From Clostridia bacterium (GTDB taxonomy: Bacteria > UBA6262 > WVXT01): a stretch of 49,782 nucleotides of DNA. The position numbers and the translations under genes are program-made. Shown piece after piece: positions 1 to 6,667 of this stretch; position 1 is the stretch's first letter; each line of letters starts with the position of its first letter. The stretch is taken from NCBI GenBank assembly GCA_009619095.1, contig WJOT01000074.1:1-49782 (forward strand). The letters run 5' to 3'. Under the pieces are notes generated by a model. It made no database searches. It was not told the origin of the DNA and saw only the letters and a list, made by a program, of their open reading frames with translations.

Positions 1-1109
1 ACTTTAAGAACATAATTAACATCTTCTTCATTGTTCTCCTTTCCTAAAGTGAAGCGAAGCGAACTATGGGCCACTTCAGGAGAGATACCAATAGCTTTTA
101 GAACGTGAGATGGTTCCAGGATGCTGGAGGTACAGGCTGAACCACTGGAAGCACAGACTCCTGCTAAATCTAAATTCAGAAGCATGGATTCACCTTCTAC
201 ACCTTCTGCGCTCACATTTACATTTCCCGGAAGCCTCTTTTTGGGATGGCCGTTAAGTCTACTATTTTTGATGCTGTTCAATATACCTTCTATCAATTTA
301 TCTCTTAAATAGGGCAAGCGTTCCTCTTCTCCTGCCATATCTTTTTCAGCCAGTGAACAGGCCTCACCCAATCCCACAATTCCAGCAACGTTTTCTGTGC
401 TTGCCCGGCGTTTATTCTCCTGTTCGCCGCCATAGAGAAAAGGAACTATCTTTGTGCCTCTCCTGATATACAGAGCTCCCACTCCCTTGGGGCCATATAA
501 TTTATGTGCAGACATTGCCAATAGGTCAACTTTCATTTTATCGACATTTATGGGAAGGTGCCCCACGGTCTGAACTGCATCTGTGTGAAAACAGATTCCT
601 TTCTCCTTGACAATCTCTGCGATTTCCTCTATTGGTTCCACTGTGCCGATTTCATTATTAGCATGCATTACTGATACTAATATAGTTCCATCAGTAATTG
701 TTCTCTTTACTTCCATAGGATTCACCAGCCCATTCTTATCTACCGGAAGATAAGTAACTTTAAATCCTCTTTTTTCCAGAAACTTGCAGATATTAATTAC
801 AGCGTGGTGCTCAATGGAAGTAGTAATAATATGATTCCCTTTCTTCTGATTGGCCCAGGCTATCCCACATAATGCGAAATTGTCAGCCTCTGTTCCACCG
901 CTGGTAAAAATAATCTCTTCGGGCTGTTTAGCTCCTATCAGTCGAGCCACTTTTGCTCTCGCCTCTTCCAGAGCTCCTTTAGCTTCTCTTCCATAAGAGT
1001 AGAGGGTGGAAGGGTTACCGAAATCTTTACTGAAGTAAGGAGCCATAGCTCCGGCTACTTGTGGATGGACAGGCGTAGTAGCTGCGTGGTCAAGATATAT
1101 TCTTTTCAT
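1..1109 (-). CDS. iscS: Cysteine desulfurase, NifS/IscS type (3' end cut by window edge)
   Basis: This PLP enzyme takes sulfur from cysteine as an enzyme persulfide and hands it to the IscU scaffold for Fe-S cluster assembly. About 369 codons are present, and the last few residues lie outside the window. The N-terminus reads MKRIYLDHAATTPVHP, typical of the family. The PLP lysine sits in MSAHKLYGPKG and the persulfide cysteine in the loop SSGSACTSS, so both catalytic residues are intact. The start is an ATG at 1109 with an AAGGAG site just upstream. It is the last gene seen of the rrf2-iscU-cysE-cysK-rseC-permease operon and begins 13 bases after the permease stop, so it is probably co-transcribed. 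A second, distinct desulfurase lies at 12.1-13.3 kb. Together with iscU, this copy most likely serves general Fe-S assembly. Confidence 0.95.
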   Translation of the reverse strand, partial: MKRIYLDHAATTPVHPQVAGAMAPYFSKDFGNPSTLYSYGREAKGALEEARAKVARLIGAKQPEEIIFTSGGTEADNFALCGIAWANQKKGNHIITTSIEHHAVINICKFLEKRGFKVTYLPVDKNGLVNPMEVKRTITDGTILVSVMHANNEIGTVEPIEEIAEIVKEKGICFHTDAVQTVGHLPINVDKMKVDLLAMSAHKLYGPKGVGALYIRRGTKIVPFLYGGEQENKRRASTENVAGIVGLGEACSLAEKDMAGEEERLPYLRDKLIEGILNSIKNSRLNGHPKKRLPGNVNVSAEGVEGESMLLNLDLAGVCASSGSACTSSILEPSHVLKAIGISPEVAHSSLRFTLGKENNEEDVNYVLK

Positions 1110-1122
1110 TCTATTCTCCTTC

Positions 1123-2388
1123 TTATTTTACCTCGTACCCCCTTGCTGAAATAGCCTCCTTAATTCTTCCCAAATCTACTTTATTATCATCGTAGTCAAC
1201 TTCCACTCTCTTTTCTTTCAAGCTAACCCACACATTATCAACTCCCTCTAAAGAATTGAGAGCACTGGTGATTGTGGTTAGGCAATGTTGACAGACCATT
1301 CCTTCAACTCTTATTGTCTCTTTTTTATGCATCACTTTTAATTCCTTCTTCAATTTGAGCTTTGGCAAAAAATTTAATAAGATTAAACTGAAAAGCACTA
1401 CTGCTCCTGAAATTCTGACCCAGGGAGGAAGCATGCTTGACTTTCCCACTAATATCTGTTGATGCGCTTTACTAAAATATGACCAGAGAAGATTCAGCAA
1501 CCATCCCATAAACAGTGCCGATAAAGCAATGGAAAGAAGATAGATAGTTACTATCCTCTTTCCAAGATTTTTTGCCATAACAGTTATGGTAATTGCATTG
1601 GTAGCCGGGCCAGCCATGAGAAAGACTAAGCCTGCCCCCGGAGATAGACCCTTGAGCATAAGACTGGCTACAATGGGAATTGAGCCTGTAGCACATACGT
1701 AGAGAGGGATTCCCACAATTAACATTGCTAACATGGAAAGAAAGTTGGATTTCAAATATCTCTCTATCAGACTGGCGGGAATGGTGTAAGAAATAACGCC
1801 CGCTATCAAGGTTCCCCAAAGCAGCCACTTGGTTATCGATTTTAAGAGATCAAAATATCCATAGGTAAATGTTGTGCGCAATTTTTCCCCAAAACTATGT
1901 TTATGTTGACGCTGTTCACCACTGACTTGGGAGCTAGTTATTTGTGGATTAATTTCTTTTACCTTGCCACGTTGAAAAAAATTGACTAATGTGCCCCCCA
2001 TCAATCCGCTAATGAACGTTGCCAGGGGACGAAAGATGGCAAACAGAGGACCAAGAAGTCCATAACTCGCCAAAATAGAATCCGCCCCAGTCGCAGGAGT
2101 GGAAATGAGAAAAGAGACAGTAGCTCCATCAGAAGCTCCCTGTTTCTTCAAGGAGAGAGCAGCGGGAATAACTCCACAGGAGCAGAGCGGTAAAGGAATA
2201 CCCAAAATTGCTGCATTGACCACTGACTTAATGTTTCGCTTACCCAAGTATTTGATTACTTTCTCTTCCGAAAAAAAAGCATAGAGTAATCCTGCTAAGA
2301 GAAATCCCAAAAGAAGATATACTGCCATATCTTGGAATATTTTAACTGATTCTAAAAATATTCCTGAAAGAATTTCAAGTATATTCAA
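1123..2388 (-). CDS. SO_0444/ArsP-type metal permease with C-terminal HMA domain
   Basis: This is a 421-residue polytopic membrane protein of the permease family that includes ArsP and SO_0444 (arsenic, copper or zinc efflux). The family hallmark PLPLCSCG is at residues 65-72 with C69 and C71. Several hydrophobic segments follow, with a loop of charged residues near 140-165. The last 66 residues are a heavy-metal-associated domain whose metal site MVCQHC has C366 and C369. A soft-metal efflux role is inferred; the metal is not readable from sequence, though the HMA domain favours copper or zinc. The start codon is TTG at 2388, with AAAGGA upstream. Its place between rseC and iscS in a cysteine/Fe-S operon suggests protection of Fe-S assembly from thiophilic metals. 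Confidence 0.85.
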   Translation of the reverse strand: MNILEILSGIFLESVKIFQDMAVYLLLGFLLAGLLYAFFSEEKVIKYLGKRNIKSVVNAAILGIPLPLCSCGVIPAALSLKKQGASDGATVSFLISTPATGADSILASYGLLGPLFAIFRPLATFISGLMGGTLVNFFQRGKVKEINPQITSSQVSGEQRQHKHSFGEKLRTTFTYGYFDLLKSITKWLLWGTLIAGVISYTIPASLIERYLKSNFLSMLAMLIVGIPLYVCATGSIPIVASLMLKGLSPGAGLVFLMAGPATNAITITVMAKNLGKRIVTIYLLSIALSALFMGWLLNLLWSYFSKAHQQILVGKSSMLPPWVRISGAVVLFSLILLNFLPKLKLKKELKVMHKKETIRVEGMVCQHCLTTITSALNSLEGVDNVWVSLKEKRVEVDYDDNKVDLGRIKEAISARGYEVK

Positions 2389-2403
2389 TTCTTTAAAATT
2401 CCT

Positions 2404-2808
2404 TTATCTTTTGACTATTTGAACAATTTTTGCTTCCTTACTCTTTTGAGCCTTCAATCTCTTATCGTATTGGTAGAGGAGGAAGAGGGTAGTAAAAAAT
2501 CCTAATCCTGCAAAAATAATACCTGTCCTCTCTGTTCCCAATACAGTTCGACCCAGAAAATATCCACCAATTAAGCCAACCAGGGGAAAAAGATAGATTA
2601 GAAATGCTGCCTTTAATACTTGTTTACTCTCTACAGAAACTAGTACCTCATCTCCCGAACGGACTCCTAAAGAATCTTCTGCATACAAAATCGGTTTATC
2701 TCCAGAACTCTGCAAACATATCCCACATCGTCCACAAGCAGAAGTCCGTTCCATCTCTACCTGAGCCACTCCATTATCAACTTTTACTACTCTTCCTTTT
2801 TCTTCCAT
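2404..2808 (-). CDS. RseC/MucC-like membrane protein with Cys cluster
   Basis: This 134-residue protein resembles the RseC/MucC family (SoxR reduction, sigma-E modulation). An N-terminal beta-rich segment carries the cysteine cluster ACGRCGIC near residues 24-31, which could bind a metal or an Fe-S cluster. Two membrane helices follow (roughly 65-85 and 95-112), then a basic tail. The open frame extends upstream to 2850, but I prefer the ATG at 2808, which has a strong AAAGGGAGG site and starts the usual family N-terminus MEEKGRVVKV. The ribosome site lies in a 6-bp hairpin with a GAAA loop (see separate entry). The gene sits between cysK and the metal permease. A redox role on clusters or thiols is inferred from the family and operon. 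Confidence 0.8.
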   Translation of the reverse strand: MEEKGRVVKVDNGVAQVEMERTSACGRCGICLQSSGDKPILYAEDSLGVRSGDEVLVSVESKQVLKAAFLIYLFPLVGLIGGYFLGRTVLGTERTGIIFAGLGFFTTLFLLYQYDKRLKAQKSKEAKIVQIVKR

Positions 2809-2814
2809 TTCCAA

Positions 2815-2830
2815 CCTCCCTTTCGGGAGG
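2815..2830 (-). promoter_or_regulatory. Hairpin enclosing the rseC-like gene's ribosome binding site
   Basis: On the minus strand the leader reads CCTCCC-GAAA-GGGAGG, a perfect 6-bp stem closed by a GNRA-type tetraloop. The 3' arm GGGAGG is the Shine-Dalgarno sequence of the ATG at 2808. If it folds in mRNA it would mask the ribosome site and make translation depend on structure. The stem is short, so a regulatory role is inference. Confidence 0.5.
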
Positions 2831-2874
2831 ACTCCAGACGCATCGGGCAACCTTCCATCTCGAACTTTAGCTAC

Positions 2875-3798
2875 TCACTTAAAAAGGTCGGTGCTTAAAT
2901 ATCTATCACCAGTATCAGCCAGGATAGTAATCACTATCTTACCTTTACCTAACTTCTTGGCCACCTGCAAGGATGCCCAAACATTGGCTCCAGAAGAGAT
3001 TCCCGCCAATAACCCTTCCTCTCTCACCAATCTCTTTGCCATTCTCTTTGCATCTTCCTCATTAACTTTAATTACACCATCTAAGAGGTCTACATCCAGG
3101 ACTTCTGGTACAAATCCTGCCCCAATCCCTTGAATTTTATGTGGCCCAGGCTTGCCTCCCGATAACACTGAGCAGTCCTTAGGTTCCACGGCAATAATTT
3201 TTATTCTCGGATTTTTCCTTTTCAACAATCTTCCCACGCCAGTTAAAGTGCCTCCTGTTCCCACTCCTGCTACAAAAGCATCTATTCTTCCCCTGGTCTG
3301 CCTCCAGATTTCCTCGCCTGTAGTCTTATAATGGATGTGGGGATTGGCAGGATTATTGAACTGCTGAGGCATAAAATAATCTCGGTTTATTCTAACCAAC
3401 TCCTCAGCCTTCCTTACTGCTCCCAGCATCCCTTGACTTCCAGGGGTAAGAACGATTTTTGCTCCATATGCTTGAAATAATTGTCTCCGTTCGACGCTCA
3501 TATTGTCCGGCATTACCAGAATAAGTTTGTATCCTTTCACTGCAGCCACCAATGCTAAACCAATCCCCGTATTCCCGCTTGTAGGTTCAACAATAGTTGC
3601 TCCTCTTTTCAAGTAGCCATTCCTTTCAGCCGCTTCCACCATAGAAAGTGCGATTCTATCCTTAACGCTTCCTCCAGGATTTGCTAATTCAAATTTTGCC
3701 AAGATATGAGCTCCCCGGGCAACTCCCAGGCGTTTTAGCTTAACCATGGGAGTGGAACCAATCAACCCTAAAACGTTATCTGCCACTTTAAGACTCAT
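2875..3798 (-). CDS. cysK: Cysteine synthase A (O-acetylserine sulfhydrylase)
   Basis: This enzyme makes cysteine from O-acetylserine and sulfide with PLP, in the cytoplasm. The 307-residue length is typical. The PLP lysine is K46 in GGSVKDR. The substrate loop TSGNTG is at 73-78, and the phosphate-binding loop GVGTGGT is at 178-184. The family motif [16 protein letters not shown] is also present. The gene overlaps the end of cysE by 11 bases, so the two are translationally linked. This suits a CysE-CysK pair in which CysE supplies O-acetylserine. The start at 3798 has only a weak ribosome site, as expected for coupled translation. A second cysK is at 11.1-12.0 kb. Confidence 0.97.
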   Translation of the reverse strand: MSLKVADNVLGLIGSTPMVKLKRLGVARGAHILAKFELANPGGSVKDRIALSMVEAAERNGYLKRGATIVEPTSGNTGIGLALVAAVKGYKLILVMPDNMSVERRQLFQAYGAKIVLTPGSQGMLGAVRKAEELVRINRDYFMPQQFNNPANPHIHYKTTGEEIWRQTRGRIDAFVAGVGTGGTLTGVGRLLKRKNPRIKIIAVEPKDCSVLSGGKPGPHKIQGIGAGFVPEVLDVDLLDGVIKVNEEDAKRMAKRLVREEGLLAGISSGANVWASLQVAKKLGKGKIVITILADTGDRYLSTDLFK

Positions 3799-4519
3799 TC
3801 TTTTTTCTCTTTTCAGTAAATTCTTTTTCTATTTCTTTCTTTTTCTTCTCTACATATTTATCTATTTCGCTAGTGATGCCTTCCAAATTCTCTACTTTAC
3901 TCAGCCTCTTCTCCAACAATTCCTGTTCTTTCAAAACAAGGCGAATAGCATCAGCCACCGGGTCGGGAAGTTTTGAGTGTTCCAGCGCCTGGATCTCTTT
4001 CCCACTGAAACCCAGACCAATCCTTCCCGGTATTCCTACCACAGTTGCTCCTGGGGGGACATCACTTAGAACCACTGACCCTGCTCCGATACGAGCATTG
4101 TCTCCAACTTTGATTGCTCCCAACAACGTAGCTCCTGCACCTACAACTACATTATCTCCCAGGGTAGGATGGCGTTTCTTTTTCTCCAGGCTCGTTCCTC
4201 CCAACACCACGCCCTGATAAAGAAGACAATTGTTCCCAATCTCTGCAGTCTCACCGATTACTACACCCATCCCGTGGTCAATGAAAAACTTCCTTCCAAT
4301 AGTTGCTCCCGGATGGATCTCTATTCCCGTGATCCAGCGACTAATGTGAGAAATTAAACGGGCTATCACATACTCCTTTCTCTTATAGAAAAAATGGGCA
4401 ATCCGATGAAACCACAAAGCATGGAGTCCAGGATAGCACAATAATACCTCAACAATCTTCTTTGCTGCTGGATCCTTCTCGAAGACTGTCCGAATATCCT
4501 CTATAATAGTTTTAAACAT
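3788..4519 (-). CDS. cysE: Serine O-acetyltransferase
   Basis: This enzyme acetylates serine with acetyl-CoA to give O-acetylserine, the first committed step of cysteine synthesis. The 243-residue protein has the short N-terminal helical region of the EpsC-like class. A left-handed beta-helix follows with the active-site stretch EIHPGATIG...[16 protein letters not shown] charged C-terminal helix rich in Lys and Glu (about residues 190-240) forms a predicted coiled coil, longer than in many CysE proteins. The start is an ATG at 4519 after AAGGATAGGAG. It lies 22 bases after iscU and overlaps cysK downstream. Coupling to iscU and iscS suggests cysteine is made here partly as a sulfur source for Fe-S clusters. 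Confidence 0.96.
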   Translation of the reverse strand: MFKTIIEDIRTVFEKDPAAKKIVEVLLCYPGLHALWFHRIAHFFYKRKEYVIARLISHISRWITGIEIHPGATIGRKFFIDHGMGVVIGETAEIGNNCLLYQGVVLGGTSLEKKKRHPTLGDNVVVGAGATLLGAIKVGDNARIGAGSVVLSDVPPGATVVGIPGRIGLGFSGKEIQALEHSKLPDPVADAIRLVLKEQELLEKRLSKVENLEGITSEIDKYVEKKKKEIEKEFTEKRKKNES

Positions 4520-4541
4520 GTGATTTTTACTCCTATCCTTT

Positions 4542-4934
4542 TTATTTATCGCTCTTTTTTTGTTTTTTAAGATAATCTTCTATCGCTAATTTCAAAGCCT
4601 CCTCAGCCAGCATAGAGCAATGCATCTTTACCGGAGGCAAACCATCCAGCGCTTCAGCCACAGTCTTATTCGATATCTCCAGTGCCTGTTCAATAGTTTT
4701 CCCCTTAACCAATTCAGTAACCATGGAGCTTGTGGCAATAGCTGCTCCACAACCGAAGGTCTTAAACTTGGCATCAACGATTATATTGTCCTTAACCTTA
4801 ATATAAAGTTCCATTATATCTCCACATATGGGATTGCCTACATGGCCGACTCCGTCAGGATTTTCGATCTGTCCTACATTTTTGGGATGCATAAAATGTT
4901 CCATTACTTTCTGGCTATATTGTTGAGTTGCCAT
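4542..4934 (-). CDS. iscU: Fe-S cluster scaffold IscU/NifU N-domain protein
   Basis: This scaffold assembles [2Fe-2S] or [4Fe-4S] clusters from iron and sulfur delivered by the desulfurase. The protein has 130 residues. The three ligand cysteines are intact: C37 in GNPICGD (with D39), C62 in FGCGAAIA, and C106 in KMHCSML. The C-terminus is lysine-rich. The start is an ATG at 4934 with GGAGC upstream. It is the second gene of the operon, directly behind the Rrf2 regulator. The iscS gene is separated from it by four other genes, which is an unusual order. Length and motifs match single-domain IscU or the NifU N-terminal domain. Confidence 0.95.
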   Translation of the reverse strand: MATQQYSQKVMEHFMHPKNVGQIENPDGVGHVGNPICGDIMELYIKVKDNIIVDAKFKTFGCGAAIATSSMVTELVKGKTIEQALEISNKTVAEALDGLPPVKMHCSMLAEEALKLAIEDYLKKQKKSDK

Positions 4935-4970
4935 TTCTTGCTCCTTTTGTATAAACCTGGATTTCAGATT

Positions 4971-5432
4971 TCAGATTTGAAAGGGAAGGGGATGGGCCAA
5001 TCTGTGCTTGGAAAGTTTCATGCCCTCTCTACATAAGCCTTCTAACGTGGTGCTATCCAGCACTTCGTTTATCTTGTCAGTTAATCTCTTCCATAAGATA
5101 TAAAGAACACAGGTAGAAATGCGCTCACATAAATCTTTTGAATTTTGCGGCTGGACACAACGTATTGCAGCTATAGGCCCCTCCAGAGCCCTAACAACAT
5201 CACCAATTTTAATCCTTCTTGGCTGGGAGATTAATAGATAGCCTCCCTTTGGACCACGGACGCTCTTAATTAGTTTGGCATGCCGAAGACGGACAAATAG
5301 TTGTTCAATGTAATTCTTGGAAATTCCTTCCCGCTTAGATATGTCTCGGATAGAAATCGGTCCCTGGCCGTAGTGGATGGCAAGGTCAAGCATGCACCTT
5401 ACTCCATACTCTCCCTTAGTAGATAACAACAT
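4971..5432 (-). CDS. Rrf2-family transcriptional regulator (IscR/CymR-like)
   Basis: This 153-residue winged-helix regulator starts MLLSTKGEYGVRCMLDLA, with the recognition region ISKREGISKNYIEQL near residues 31-45 and the wing GPKGGYLL near 60-67. Three cysteines (C92, C102, C108) lie in the region that binds [2Fe-2S] in IscR. The spacing C-X9-C-X5-C differs from IscR's C-X5-C-X5-C, so cluster binding is likely but not certain. It heads the iscU-cysE-cysK operon and is probably autoregulated, sensing Fe-S status (IscR-like) or cysteine supply (CymR-like). The ATG at 5432 has a GGGAG site. The C-terminal end after residue 140 is variable. Confidence 0.9.
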   Translation of the reverse strand: MLLSTKGEYGVRCMLDLAIHYGQGPISIRDISKREGISKNYIEQLFVRLRHAKLIKSVRGPKGGYLLISQPRRIKIGDVVRALEGPIAAIRCVQPQNSKDLCERISTCVLYILWKRLTDKINEVLDSTTLEGLCREGMKLSKHRLAHPLPFQI

Positions 5433-5511
5433 AATTCTTTCTCCCTTCTATCTCTTCTTTGAAGATAAACACTCTTTATCCGATCCTTTCATTATTTTTA
5501 AATGCTAAAAT

Positions 5512-5540
5512 AATTTAACAAATCTGACTAATTTTGTCAA
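5512..5540 (-). promoter_or_regulatory. Sigma-70-type promoter of the rrf2-iscU-cys operon
   Basis: On the minus strand TTGACA (5540-5535) is followed by a 17-base spacer and TAAATT (5517-5512). Transcription should start near 5505, giving a leader of about 70 bases before the ATG at 5432. The -10 region is AT-rich, and an Rrf2 operator could overlap it, but no clear palindrome was seen. Confidence 0.75.
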
Positions 5541-5551
5541 GTATAAAATCA

Positions 5552-5654
5552 CTTCCGCTAAAGCGGAAGCTTGGGTTACAATCGGGCGACCATCCCGATG
5601 TATCGGGATAAATTGCGGTCGCCCCTACGCAACTATGTGCTAAAGCACATAGTT
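5552..5654. repeat. Cluster of three palindromes between operons
   Basis: Three hairpins lie in a row after the DUF362 gene. One has a 7-bp stem CTTCCGC/GCGGAAG with a four-base loop (5552-5569). A compound palindrome has outer arms GGGCGACC/GGTCGCCC and an inner stem ATCCCGAT/ATCGGGAT (5584-5624). A 10-bp stem AACTATGTGC/GCACATAGTT with a four-base loop is at 5631-5654. The two outer hairpins have TTTA loops on the minus strand. They may end transcription of the upstream operon, although no long T-tract follows. The compound one belongs to the dispersed palindrome family of this window. Confidence 0.8.
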
Positions 5655-5661
5655 CCCTTTC

Positions 5662-6657
5662 TTAGCTTATTAATTGCTTTCGAATCTTCTCTTCTTCAGA
5701 GATACCATATGTCTTAAGGATAATTTCAGAAGGACTGTTTATACCCAAGCCTAATTCCACTGCTCTTTTGATTTGGGGCTGGTCCCAAACACTCTTCCTC
5801 TGAATTTCCTCAATGGTACCCAGTGTCTTAAGTAATGCCAGTCCAGTAACATCATTAGCCACTAAATCTGAGGTGGCTATTACCAAACCGGGCCGAGCTA
5901 TATCTCCATGAGAAGGTCCACCGGAAACGAAGACCTTTGTGGCATCCATCACCAAAAAGGAAGGTTTCCTTGCCAAGTGAATCTCGCTGAGCATGTTAGC
6001 AAAATAGTCTTTCTTTTTAAGATGAAGATATTTTCTGTCAGAAGGGGGTATCAAACCTACCCAATTTTTTATGCCCATAGTGAAGTCAGCAATAATATGA
6101 GTCTTTGCTACTGGCAGGCTAATTATGTGGTCGACCTGTTTCACCAACCTGGGTATGCGAAATCCATTGGGCCAATGGTAAGAATTTTCTGGATTAACTT
6201 TTACATAATCTCCTTTACCAAAAACGACTACCTCCGCGCCTCCTTTAACAGCAGCTTCATATATGCCCACTTTCTTCATCGCTTTTAAAGTATCCCACCA
6301 GGGATTTGAACGGTCGGCAACAATTATTCTTTTGGCACCCTTCTCTCTGACCATATTCACCACCTCGAATACTACCTCTGGGTTGGTTGTCCCAGGATGG
6401 GGGTCGTCGGAATTAACGTTTGGCTTAATCAGGACAGACTCTCCCGATTTGATAAAGTGTAAACCACCAGCTAAGTTTATAGCCCGGCGAACCGAATCGG
6501 CTATTGAATCGCCTCTGGCTATACCAACTAAAACAGCAGAAGTTTTTGCCCGCTGTTTTAAAGGAAAAAAGTTTCCCAGGAAAACAGTGGTTCCCAGGAG
6601 AGATACCATTTTTAAGAATTCCCTTCGGGAAAATTTTTTTTCAAAAATATCACTCAT
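5662..6657 (-). CDS. Tat-exported DUF362 protein
   Basis: This 331-residue protein starts with a twin-arginine leader: SRREFLK with R11-R12, followed by a hydrophobic stretch, so it should be exported folded. The rest is a DUF362 domain. Recognisable segments are VLIKPNVNSDDPHPGTTNP (near 75-95), RIIVADRS, and PVAKTHIIADFTMGIKNWVG (near 180-200). The sequence contains no cysteine at all, so unlike many DUF362 proteins it has no ferredoxin domain and cannot hold a Cys-ligated cluster. It is the last gene of the tatC operon and begins 10 bases after the preceding gene. Its biochemical function is unknown. Its exported location and operon suggest it works with the exported radical SAM enzyme. 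Confidence 0.85.
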   Translation of the reverse strand: MSDIFEKKFSRREFLKMVSLLGTTVFLGNFFPLKQRAKTSAVLVGIARGDSIADSVRRAINLAGGLHFIKSGESVLIKPNVNSDDPHPGTTNPEVVFEVVNMVREKGAKRIIVADRSNPWWDTLKAMKKVGIYEAAVKGGAEVVVFGKGDYVKVNPENSYHWPNGFRIPRLVKQVDHIISLPVAKTHIIADFTMGIKNWVGLIPPSDRKYLHLKKKDYFANMLSEIHLARKPSFLVMDATKVFVSGGPSHGDIARPGLVIATSDLVANDVTGLALLKTLGTIEEIQRKSVWDQPQIKRAVELGLGINSPSEIILKTYGISEEEKIRKQLIS

Positions 6658-6667
6658 AGTAATACCC

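Noticed and set aside
1472-1828. 118-residue open frame inside the permease gene
   Set aside because: It lies in another frame of a clear membrane permease gene and has no family features.
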